Below, piece after piece: positions 1 through 5,421 of a stretch of DNA of 5,445 bases. Below the pieces are notes generated by a model. The model was not told the origin of the DNA, did no database searches, and saw only the letters and a list, made by a program, of their open reading frames with translations. The DNA lies in assembly GCA_964353405.1 (NCBI GenBank), contig CAYGWJ010000301.1, forward strand, positions 1 to 5,445. The letters are read 5' to 3'. This DNA is from JBGLNJ01 sp964353405 (GTDB lineage: Bacteria; Chloroflexota; Anaerolineae; Fen-1058). Position 1 is the stretch's first letter, and the number at the start of each line of letters is the position of its first letter. A program made the position numbers and the translations under genes.

Positions 1-15
1 CATTGGCTGCACGAT

Positions 16-349
16 CTGGTGATTACCCAAAGTCTGTCATTACGAGAATTCATATCGCCGGGTGGCGATATGCCAGGGTAGAGAAACTCGCGCCATAGTG
101 TCATTCTGAGGCCGAAGGCCGAAGAATCTCTGCCTTGCGAGGTAGAGACCCTTCACTGCGTTCAGGGTGACAGATGTGAGTGTCTGGGTAGCGACCCTTC
201 GACTTCGCTCAGGGCAGGCGCGAAGCAACACTTGCACCGCACGCAAGTGCAGGTGTCTCCGAGTTGCTTGGGGATTGCTTTGCTTCGTTCCTCGCAACCG
301 CAAAAATCGCTTCTCGCAATGACAGTTCGAGGCTGTGGGTAATCACCAG
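16..349. repeat. Composite palindromic (MITE-like) intergenic repeat
   Basis: This gene-free stretch is bounded by a perfect 14-bp inverted repeat, CTGGTGATTACCCA at 16-29 and its reverse complement at 336-349. A second pair lies just inside: CTGTCATTACGAGAA at 34-48 against 311-325, with 14 of 15 positions matching. The interior is a mosaic of smaller hairpins: CATATCGCC/GGCGATATG (51-59 with 64-72), ATTCT/AGAAT around paired GGCC (103-127), two related CCCTTC...CAGGG blocks (149-167 and 195-214), and CACTTGC/GCAAGTG (229-235 with 243-249) inside an outer GCAAC/GTTGC pair. From memory, blocks such as CCCTTCGACTTCGCTCAGGG and the ...CTCGCAATGAC end resemble dispersed repeats common in environmental bacterial genomes. 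No credible protein is encoded; short reading frames across it follow the repeats. It is probably a non-autonomous element or several nested ones. No target-site duplication is obvious to me. Confidence 0.75.
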
Positions 350-369
350 GTTGCCTGGATGAGCTGCTT

Positions 370-398
370 TTGCTTGCCTGGCTTGACGGTGCTATACT
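370..398 (+). promoter_or_regulatory. Candidate sigma-70-type promoter for the phosphatase gene
   Basis: TTGCTT at 370-375 is followed after 17 nt by TATACT at 393-398, which is preceded by TG at 390-391 as in an extended -10 box. The -10 box matches the TATAAT consensus at five of six positions; the -35 match is weaker. It lies just downstream of the palindromic repeat and about 70 nt before the first gene, which fits the promoter of a two-gene plus-strand unit. TTGACG at 383-388 is too close to this -10 box to serve as its -35. The call rests on sequence match alone. Confidence 0.45.
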
Positions 399-410
399 CT
401 CGGCCAATCT

Positions 411-451
411 CTGACAGACCTGACCGTTCTGCCAAACCCGTCAGGTGTCAG
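411..451 (+). promoter_or_regulatory. Leader hairpin ahead of the phosphatase gene
   Basis: The arm CTGACAGACCTGAC (411-424) pairs with GTCAGGTGTCAG (440-451). This gives about 12 base pairs with a 2-nt AG bulge and a 15-nt loop. It ends 6 nt before the GAGG (457-460) that serves as ribosome binding site for the ATG at 470. The position would allow an effect on translation or mRNA stability, but it could equally be another small dispersed palindrome. There is no U-tract, so it does not look like an intrinsic terminator. Confidence 0.45.
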
Positions 452-469
452 CCTGCGAGGCATTGAACT

Positions 470-1774
470 ATGGACATGGCATTGGCCGACCAAGTCGAAT
501 CAACCCTTCGTCACGCTAGGCCGCCGTTGACCACTCGATGGGGCGGTGATGTCGTGTGGCCGCGCTACGACGGCTACTCGATTGCCAATCTGCCGGCCAC
601 CTTTGCCGCCATCCTGGGCACGCCATTGCCTGCGCCCGCGCTTGCGCCATTGCCGGCTGAGCTGTGGCGCGACTTGTGCGATGTGCGCCGGGTTGTATTC
701 GTGTTGATTGACGCGCTGGGCTACCACCGGTTCCGCAATGCATTGGACGCCGAGGCTGACTCGGGCTGGCGACCGCTCTTGGAGCACGGGCGATTCTTTC
801 CGCTGACTTCGGTGTTTCCCTCGACGACGGTCGCCGCGCTGTCGTCGCTGTGGACGGGACTGGCCCCTTCACAACATGGTTTCTTGGGCACGCGGCTGTT
901 CTTGCGCGAGTACGGCGCGCTGGCCGACATGATCTCGCTCAAGCTGGCGGTCAAAGGGACGCCGGGGCAACTGTTGGATATGGGCCTGGAGCCGGAGAAA
1001 TTCTTGCCGGCGCCCAATCTGGCCGAGGTGCTCAAGGCGGCAGGTGTGGCTGTGTATGACCTGCTCCCGTATTCGTTGGTCAGGAGTGGCTTGACGCGCA
1101 TCCTGCATCGCAACATGGACAAACTGGTGCCGTTCGTCACTGCGTCCGACATGTGGGTCACATTGCGCCGTATGCTCGACGCGCAACGCACGGACAACCA
1201 GCCGACGTACATCTGTGCCTACCACGCGCCGGCCGATAGCATCTCGCATTTCTACGGGCCGGGCGACGAGGCGCTCGACGCTGAGCTGCGCGCGTTCGTC
1301 TACTCGCTGCGGACCGAATTCCTCGACCGGCTTTCGCCACAGGCCAGGGCCGGCACATTGCTCGTCATCGGGGCGGATCACGGGCAGACGATCACGCCCA
1401 AGGAAACCGGGATCGCTCTGCACCAGCAGCCCGTGTGGAATGACCTGGTGATGATGCCCACTTCTGAAGCGCGCATCGCGTATGCCCACGTGCGCGCCGG
1501 GCGGATGCAGGCGTTTCGTGACGGGCTGGCCCGCGACCTGGCCGGCCAGCTCATCGCCGTGGACACGCGCGAGGCGCTCGACGCCGGGCTATGGGGGCCG
1601 GGACCGCTTCACCCCGAAACCCGTTCGCGCCTGGGCGACCTGTTGCTGCTTGCCACAGGCAATGGCTGGCTGGCCGATTCCACCGGGCAGATGCCCGACT
1701 TTCGAGGCATGCACGGCGGGCTGACGCTTGAAGAGATGCTGGTGCCTTCGTTGTGGCTGCGGTTGGATGAATGA
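470..1774 (+). CDS. Alkaline phosphatase superfamily protein (type I phosphodiesterase/nucleotide pyrophosphatase-like)
   Basis: This 434-residue protein should be a metal-dependent hydrolase of phosphate mono- or diesters, as in the AlkP superfamily (NPP/PF01663-like); the substrate cannot be read from sequence. The expected two-metal site is complete and in family order: Asp81 in VLIDALG, the probable nucleophile Thr120 in FPSTTVAALSSLWTG, Asp256 and His260 in DSISH, Asp303-His304 in GADHG, and His415 in MHGG. The GGLTLEEMLVP ending is also seen in PglZ-like members of the superfamily. I see no signal peptide or membrane helix, so it is probably cytoplasmic. The ATG at 470 has GAGG at 457-460, 9 nt upstream; a second ATG two codons on is possible. 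The gene ends 13 nt before the cytochrome gene, so the two are probably co-transcribed. The fold is secure; phosphatase, phosphodiesterase and phosphomutase-like activities remain open. Confidence 0.9.
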   Translation: MDMALADQVESTLRHARPPLTTRWGGDVVWPRYDGYSIANLPATFAAILGTPLPAPALAPLPAELWRDLCDVRRVVFVLIDALGYHRFRNALDAEADSGWRPLLEHGRFFPLTSVFPSTTVAALSSLWTGLAPSQHGFLGTRLFLREYGALADMISLKLAVKGTPGQLLDMGLEPEKFLPAPNLAEVLKAAGVAVYDLLPYSLVRSGLTRILHRNMDKLVPFVTASDMWVTLRRMLDAQRTDNQPTYICAYHAPADSISHFYGPGDEALDAELRAFVYSLRTEFLDRLSPQARAGTLLVIGADHGQTITPKETGIALHQQPVWNDLVMMPTSEARIAYAHVRAGRMQAFRDGLARDLAGQLIAVDTREALDAGLWGPGPLHPETRSRLGDLLLLATGNGWLADSTGQMPDFRGMHGGLTLEEMLVPSLWLRLDE

Positions 1775-1775
1775 C

Positions 1776-1781
1776 GAAGGA
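1776..1781 (+). promoter_or_regulatory. Ribosome binding site fixing the cytochrome start
   Basis: GAAGGA lies 6 nt before the ATG at 1788, directly after the stop codon of the phosphatase gene. It favours this ATG over the upstream in-frame TTG at 1728 and ATG at 1767, which lie inside the preceding gene. From 1788 the product starts with a short basic stretch and then a hydrophobic helix, as expected for a membrane-anchored cytochrome. Confidence 0.7.
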
Positions 1782-1787
1782 CGAACG

Positions 1788-2474
1788 ATGAGCCAGCCTC
1801 GACGGATGTGGATCGTATGGCTGTGGGTTGCGCTGGCTCTTATTGTTCTCTCGACCGTCTCCGTTTCGGTTGCCGAGGAGCGCAATGCCTTTTGCGCCTC
1901 CTGCCATCTCCGGCCTGAGCAGACGTATGTGGATCGCTCGCGGGTGAAAGCGCGCGGGGACGCCGCCGACCTGGCGAGCGCTCATGCAGCGGCGGGAGTG
2001 AATTGTGTTGGCTGCCATCGCGGCGATCAGGCGATGCGTGACCGTGCCACGGCGCTGGCGCTCGGCGCAAGAAACACAGAGAAGTTCATCGCCGGCCAAT
2101 ATGACCCCAATCATTCCCAGGTGGCTTTGCCCTGGTTGCTGGATGATAGTTGCTTGAGGTGTCACGTCACGCAGCCCACACTGGGAAGCGTCAAATCTGG
2201 TCAGCTGAACCCCGTCACGGTGGGCGGCTTTGAAAATCACTTCCACACTCTACTCTTGGACTTGCAAGTCAAGACAAGTGTGACTGGTGACTACCTACAA
2301 CTACGTGGAGTCCTCAACTTGTTGAGGCAGTGGCCCGAACAAGTTCGGGAGTCCGATAAGATGTGGGGTAATCCCCAGAAGTGTGACCTGCACAAGTTGC
2401 CACCCGGCTCACCTGGAAACATTCCCCGAATTGCAGTTCCTCGATCGGAACAAGGTGGTGCTGCCTGCGTGTGA
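1788..2474 (+). CDS. Membrane-anchored multihaem c-type cytochrome (NapC/NirT-like), C-terminus frameshifted
   Basis: The 228-residue product has a short basic N-terminus (SQPRR) and one hydrophobic helix at about residues 8-29, an uncleaved anchor or signal. Covalent haem c sites follow: CASCH (36-40), CVGCH (73-77) and CLRCH (122-126), with an HFH pair at 151-153 that could supply axial ligands. The haem domain would lie outside the cytoplasmic membrane. This is the plan of NapC/NirT/NrfH-type quinol-oxidising electron donors and related cytochrome c proteins; the redox partner is unknown. The frame ends at 2474 in a non-conserved tail, while the next frame encodes CTSCH and CDRCH up to a stop at 2523. 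One surplus base between 2380 and 2388 (for example in AAGTGTGACC) would explain this, giving a 244-residue five-haem protein. As it stands, the gene is broken or the sequence has an error. Residues about 153-195 are encoded by hairpin-rich DNA. Confidence 0.8.
   Translation: MSQPRRMWIVWLWVALALIVLSTVSVSVAEERNAFCASCHLRPEQTYVDRSRVKARGDAADLASAHAAAGVNCVGCHRGDQAMRDRATALALGARNTEKFIAGQYDPNHSQVALPWLLDDSCLRCHVTQPTLGSVKSGQLNPVTVGGFENHFHTLLLDLQVKTSVTGDYLQLRGVLNLLRQWPEQVRESDKMWGNPQKCDLHKLPPGSPGNIPRIAVPRSEQGGAACV
2244..2377. repeat. Cluster of four hairpins inside the cytochrome gene
   Basis: Four inverted repeats follow one another. The first is a long imperfect one whose outer arms are CACACT (2244-2249) and AGTGTG (2277-2282), centred on the 12-bp perfect palindrome GACTTGCAAGTC (2259-2270). 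The second is CCTCAAC-TT-GTTGAGG (2312-2327), the third CCCGAAC-AA-GTTCGGG (2334-2349), and the fourth TGGGG-TAAT-CCCCA (2364-2377). AGTCC occurs at 2309-2313 and 2350-2354. A 7-bp near duplication, GTGACTG then GTGACTA, sits at 2280-2293. The segment is open in the cytochrome frame and lies between the third haem motif and the frameshift. It reads like an in-frame palindromic insertion, though a structured mRNA region is possible. Confidence 0.6.
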
Positions 2475-2523
2475 CCGGTGTCATCAGGAGTTGGGTCGAG
2501 GGCCGGCTAGGGGGCTGCCATAG
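2389..2523 (+). other. Out-of-frame 3' end of the cytochrome gene (haem motifs 4 and 5)
   Basis: In the frame one base ahead of the cytochrome frame, this stretch reads CTSCHPAHLETFPELQFLDR and continues to PACDRCHQELGRGP before a TAG at 2521-2523. It supplies two CxxCH haem-binding motifs about 38 residues apart, and the text is typical of multihaem proteins. There is no start codon or ribosome binding site of its own and no signal peptide, so it is not a separate gene. It is best read as the displaced C-terminus of the cytochrome, cut off by a frameshift at about 2380-2388. Confidence 0.8.
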
Positions 2524-2534
2524 GGGTTATGTTA

Positions 2535-2652
2535 GCGCGCCAATCCGATGGGGTGCGTGTGTAGGGCAGGTTTCCATACCTGCCTCTTGGGGCGGCTATG
2601 GAAAGGGCGGCTATGGAAAGCCGCCCTACGGCATCCCATCACTTTGGCGCGC
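2535..2652. repeat. 118-bp palindromic element between convergent genes
   Basis: The ends are GCGCGCCAA (2535-2543) and its exact reverse complement TTGGCGCGC (2644-2652). The arms continue inward with GATGGGGTGC against GCATCCCATC and GTAGGGC against GCCCTAC, so most of the element folds back on itself. Each arm carries its own hairpin: GGCAGGT-TTCCAT-ACCTGCC (2565-2584) and GGGCGGCT-ATGGAA-AGCCGCCC (2605-2626). A 15-bp unit beginning GGGCGGCTATGG is tandemly duplicated (2590-2604 and 2605-2619). The element begins 11 nt after the displaced cytochrome stop and ends 11 nt before the glycosyltransferase stop. That placement could serve as a two-way transcription terminator, but there are no U-tracts. 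It is probably a MITE-like dispersed repeat. Confidence 0.75.
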
Positions 2653-2663
2653 CTACAGGGTTA

Positions 2664-4679
2664 TTATTGCGTGACACGGATCGTGGCCAGCGGCACATAA
2701 TCGCCAGAAGGCTTACCGTTCAGCGTGACGGGCAGGCGGGTGAGGTCGGGCCAGGGGTACATGCCCACACGCAGTTCGTACTGGCCGGGGGGAGTGCCGG
2801 GCGGAATGGCGATGGCATAGCGGTCAACAACGGTGACGCCAACCTGCCACGAGTCGGTGGGCGCAGTCCCTCCCAGTGGCGGGCTGTCGGTCTGAGCCAC
2901 GGGCTTGCCCGTCGAGTCCACCAGGTGTGTAAAGACTGTGTAGCGTGCGGGCACCTTGTCCCGTGCCTGCCAGAAGAGTGTCAGGCGCAAACTCTCGCCG
3001 GGGCGCACCGTGTCGCGCGAAGCGTCCAATGTGTAGCCGGTCAAAGCGATGGACTGGCCCAGTTGAGCGTCCAGGCGACGGGCGGGCGCTGCCTCGTCGG
3101 GCGTTGCGCCCAGGACATAGAGGTTGGCGCGCAGGCCGACAAAGTCTTGCGCCATCTGCTTGTAGCCATGTTGCGCCAGCCAACTCTCCGCGCGGTGATC
3201 CGGGTCATATTGCGACGCGTAACCAAATTCCACGAGCCACGCGCGTTGCTTGCCGTTGACCAATGGCCTCAGCGCCGCGTCCGTCTCCCTATCGCTTGCA
3301 GATGCTCCAGCCGGGATGAGTTGGGCCGGGACATTGGCCGGGCGGTAATAGTCGAACAACCCCCACTGAACATAGTTGTTGAGCAACAGGACATCACCGG
3401 GCTGCGCGCGCGCCGAGATAAAGGCCATCGCTTTGCCATACTCGCCCTTGACGAACGATGGATCCGTAAACCATGCGCGCAACGCCATCGCCTGCGGCGC
3501 GAGCACCGCGCCAATACCTACTGCTAACACTGCTTTTGAGATTGGAGATTTGAAAATTGAAATTTGAAATTTGAAATTTGAAATTTGACGCAGCCCTGCG
3601 CCTACCAGAACCAGATACGCCGGTGTGCCGATCATCAAATAACGGTCCTGGAACACGGGCAGGATGGGATTGATGGCCCAACCTGACACGAGGACGACCG
3701 TGGCGGCCAATGGCATGAGCGCTGCTTCGATGCGCCGTGTACGAAACGCCGCAATCGCGCCGACCAGCGCCACGGCAGCCACGACGACGGCGCCCCAGTC
3801 CGCACCGGGGAAGGGCTTGGTTGGAATGACGTTGTACCGGGCCACACTCCACGAAGTCAGCGTTTGCCGAACGACGTCCACGAACACGGCCGGCGTGAGC
3901 AAGTCCCAACGCGTATAGGCCTGGGTCATGGCATACGAACGTTGAATCGGAATCCACGGCGCATAAAGCGCCGAGATGATGATGGTGGCAATGAACAGTG
4001 GAGTGAACGTGCGCCGGTCACGCCGCGCGACCCACAACAATGCTATCCCTTCTGCAATCACGACAAACGCCACAAAGTAATGCGTGTACATGCCAATGAG
4101 GGAGGTGATAACGAAGCCGATCCACCAAGCTCCCTTCTCCCTCTTTGGGAGAAGGGCCGGGGATGAGGGCGGTCTCCCTTCTCCCCTTGGGACGCTTCGC
4201 GGGGCCGGGGATGAGGGTCGTAGCAATTCAACGGTGCACCACAACGATGCCGCCGACCACGCCGTCGCCATCGTGTACATGCGCGCTTCCTGAGCGTACA
4301 AGACCTGCAGCGCCGAGACGGCGGTGACGAGCGCTGCCAAAATTCCGGCTGCGTCGCTCCTCATCGCACGCTGGCCGATGCGGTACACCAGGGGGACGGC
4401 GAGCGTGCTCCACAGCACCGAGACAAAGCGAATGGCAAAGAGGCTCTCGCCAAAGGCCAGCATCGCCTCGCGCAGATTAAAGAAATACAGCGGGGGATGA
4501 ACGTCGGTTTTGCCCAGGAGCACCTGTGTCTCGGTCAAGCGGCGCGCCATGACGCTGGCGGATTCGTCGCCCCACAGCTCTTGCGCGTCGAGGCGATACA
4601 GTCGCAGCGCAAATGCCAGGAGAATAATCGCCAGCAGGAGGACGACCTGCAGCTTGACCCGGGGACTTACGGTCATCAT
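2664..4679 (-). CDS. GT39/PMT-like membrane glycosyltransferase with C-terminal beta domain
   Basis: A 671-residue polytopic membrane protein of the PMT/ArnT-like glycosyltransferase superfamily (PMT_2 type). By family knowledge it transfers a sugar from a polyprenyl-phosphate donor on the outer face of the membrane; donor and acceptor are unknown. It has a first helix at residues 11-26, then GDES with the family's acidic pair Asp38-Glu39, HPPLYF from His61, QEARMY at about 130-135 and THYF at about 199-202. Many hydrophobic helices run to about residue 400, followed by a soluble region ending in a beta-sandwich (about 535-671) of PGESLRLTLFWQA / YTVFTHLVD / PPGQYELRVGMY type. I chose the ATG at 4679 (an ATG at 4676 is equivalent) because the longer GTG start at 4694 lies inside a tandem repeat. 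No clear Shine-Dalgarno is present. Two repeat-derived peptides are inserted in frame, at residues 155-183 and 364-382. It is downstream of recR, 60 nt apart. Confidence 0.88.
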   Translation of the reverse strand: MMTVSPRVKLQVVLLLAIILLAFALRLYRLDAQELWGDESASVMARRLTETQVLLGKTDVHPPLYFFNLREAMLAFGESLFAIRFVSVLWSTLAVPLVYRIGQRAMRSDAAGILAALVTAVSALQVLYAQEARMYTMATAWSAASLWCTVELLRPSSPAPRSVPRGEGRPPSSPALLPKREKGAWWIGFVITSLIGMYTHYFVAFVVIAEGIALLWVARRDRRTFTPLFIATIIISALYAPWIPIQRSYAMTQAYTRWDLLTPAVFVDVVRQTLTSWSVARYNVIPTKPFPGADWGAVVVAAVALVGAIAAFRTRRIEAALMPLAATVVLVSGWAINPILPVFQDRYLMIGTPAYLVLVGAGLRQISNFKFQISIFKSPISKAVLAVGIGAVLAPQAMALRAWFTDPSFVKGEYGKAMAFISARAQPGDVLLLNNYVQWGLFDYYRPANVPAQLIPAGASASDRETDAALRPLVNGKQRAWLVEFGYASQYDPDHRAESWLAQHGYKQMAQDFVGLRANLYVLGATPDEAAPARRLDAQLGQSIALTGYTLDASRDTVRPGESLRLTLFWQARDKVPARYTVFTHLVDSTGKPVAQTDSPPLGGTAPTDSWQVGVTVVDRYAIAIPPGTPPGQYELRVGMYPWPDLTRLPVTLNGKPSGDYVPLATIRVTQ
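3539..3590. repeat. Heptanucleotide array (TTTGAAA) inside the glycosyltransferase gene
   Basis: Six consecutive 7-bp units of TTTGAAA type, with an ATTGAAA variant and a final partial unit, run from 3549 to 3590. They are preceded by the diverged GATTGGAGA at 3540-3548. On the minus strand the array is read in frame as QISNFKFQISIFKSPIS, with a 7-residue period from the 21-bp superperiod. It is far richer in A and T than the surrounding gene. It falls between a hydrophobic helix ending VGAGLR and one beginning KAVLAVG, so it lengthens a loop rather than breaking a helix. Confidence 0.85.
4131..4217. repeat. Twin palindromic repeat, 87 nt, in frame in the glycosyltransferase gene
   Basis: Two related copies lie side by side, 4131-4169 and 4175-4217. 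Both begin TCCCTTCTCCC and end GGCCGGGGATGAGGG. Copy one has a perfect hairpin (CCTTCTCCC against GGGAGAAGG); copy two has lost much of it and contains GACGCTTCGCGGGG instead. The block is 87 nt, exactly 29 codons, and on the minus strand it is translated as a Pro/Ser/Arg-rich peptide with SSPA twice. From memory, this sequence type is a common dispersed repeat in Chloroflexota-like genomes. It sits between helix ...LWCTVELL and helix GAWWIGFVIT, in a loop. Confidence 0.8.
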
Positions 4680-4680
4680 C

Positions 4681-4729
4681 TGACCACTAACCACTATCCA
4701 CTATCCACTGACCACTGACCACTGACCAC
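4681..4729. repeat. Heptanucleotide tandem array (TGACCAC)7
   Basis: Seven contiguous 7-bp units: TGACCAC, TAACCAC, TATCCAC twice, then TGACCAC three times. The array fills most of the 60-nt gap between the recR stop and the glycosyltransferase ATG, ending 1 nt from that ATG. On the minus strand it would be the glycosyltransferase leader, leaving no room for a normal Shine-Dalgarno sequence. The variants form blocks, as expected from unit duplication. It resembles the short tandem heptamer repeats described in cyanobacteria. Confidence 0.9.
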
Positions 4730-4739
4730 CAGCGACTGC

Positions 4740-5345
4740 TCACATCTCACGGCGGCCTTCGAGCGCGCGGGAAAGCGTCACTTCGTCGGCGTATTCCAGG
4801 TCGCCGCCCACGGGCAGCCCGCGCGCCAATCGAGTGACCTGGACGCCCAGCCCGGCCAGTTTCTTGTGGACGTACATGGCCGTGTTTTCGCCTTCCAGGC
4901 TGGGATTGGTCGCCAGGATCACTTCACGCACGCTGCCGGCCTGGACACGCGCCAGCAGCTCGCGGATCTTGAGATCTTCCGGGCCAACGCCATCCATCGG
5001 CGAGATGGCGCCGTGCAAAACGTGATACAGCCCGCGATAGTCGCGCGTGCGCTCGATCGCCAGCACGTCGAGCGGTTCTTCGACGACGCAGATGATGGCG
5101 CGGTCGCGCTCGTCGCTCTTGCAGATAGGGCAAGGGGTGGCTTCGGTGATGTTGAAGCAGACCTCGCAAAAGCGTGTGCGCGCCTTGAGGTCGTGCAGTG
5201 CGTCGGCCAGCGTGTTGGCTTCTTCAGGGGGCTGGCGCAAGAGATAGTACGTCAGCCGGGAGGCCGTCTTGGGGCCGATGCCCGGCAGTCGCGAGAAAGC
5301 TTCAACCAGCCGTTGGACCGGTTCGGGAATGGTTGGGGTTGGCAT
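4740..5345 (-). CDS. recR: Recombination mediator protein RecR
   Basis: RecR acts with RecF and RecO in the cytoplasm to load RecA onto SSB-coated single-stranded DNA at gaps. The 201-residue length is normal for the family. In order it shows the helix-hairpin-helix LPGIGPKTASR (20-30), a four-cysteine zinc site Cys60, Cys63, Cys72 and Cys75, and a Toprim domain beginning at VVEEPLD (87-93) and including ATNPSLEGENTAMY (145-158). It ends with the RecR signature RLARGLPVGGDLEYADEVTL at 172-191. The ATG at 5345 gives the expected N-terminus (PEPVQRLVEAFSRLPGIG). No good Shine-Dalgarno is visible because the leader is a tandem heptamer array. The ybaB-like end just upstream on the same strand is its usual neighbour. 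All diagnostic residues are present, so it should be functional. Confidence 0.97.
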   Translation of the reverse strand: MPTPTIPEPVQRLVEAFSRLPGIGPKTASRLTYYLLRQPPEEANTLADALHDLKARTRFCEVCFNITEATPCPICKSDERDRAIICVVEEPLDVLAIERTRDYRGLYHVLHGAISPMDGVGPEDLKIRELLARVQAGSVREVILATNPSLEGENTAMYVHKKLAGLGVQVTRLARGLPVGGDLEYADEVTLSRALEGRREM

Positions 5346-5350
5346 GGATT

Positions 5351-5406
5351 CGTGAAACGTAAAAAGTAATACGTAATACGTAATGCGTAAAACGTAATAC
5401 GTAAGA
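5351..5406. repeat. Heptanucleotide tandem array (CGTAATA)8
   Basis: Eight contiguous 7-bp units run CGTGAAA, CGTAAAA, AGTAATA, CGTAATA, CGTAATG, CGTAAAA, CGTAATA, CGTAAGA. The array fills most of the 76-nt gap between the ybaB-like stop and the recR ATG, and ends 5 nt from that ATG. It therefore occupies the place of the recR ribosome binding site. It is A/T-rich compared with the flanking genes. Confidence 0.9.
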
Positions 5407-5421
5407 GCAGGTTGTTACGTA

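Noticed and set aside
40..407. Minus-strand open frames of 81-87 codons in the first 400 bases
   Set aside because: They are translations of the palindromic repeat mosaic, overlap each other, and have no recognisable domain or ribosome binding site.
869..1489. 206-codon minus-strand open frame
   Set aside because: It is antisense to the phosphatase gene, whose catalytic residues are all conserved.
470..1774. Naming the phosphatase-like protein PglZ
   Set aside because: Only the C-terminal MHGGLTLEEMLVP stretch recalls PglZ. The whole motif set fits the general NPP/AlkP family, and no BREX genes are nearby.
1728..1787. Upstream extension of the cytochrome to TTG 1728 or ATG 1767
   Set aside because: The added residues overlap the phosphatase gene and would put a cysteine-rich, non-signal sequence before the membrane helix. 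GAAGGA fits the ATG at 1788.
2535..2652. Palindromic element as a classical intrinsic terminator
   Set aside because: Strong stems are present but neither strand has the U-tract expected after the stem, so termination remains only a possibility.
2598..3527. 309-codon plus-strand open frame
   Set aside because: It lies antisense to well-recognised glycosyltransferase coding sequence, begins in the palindromic element, and its translation shows no family features. It is a high-GC shadow.
4681..5406. Tandem arrays as a CRISPR array
   Set aside because: The units are 7 bp and contiguous with no spacers, and no cas genes are present.
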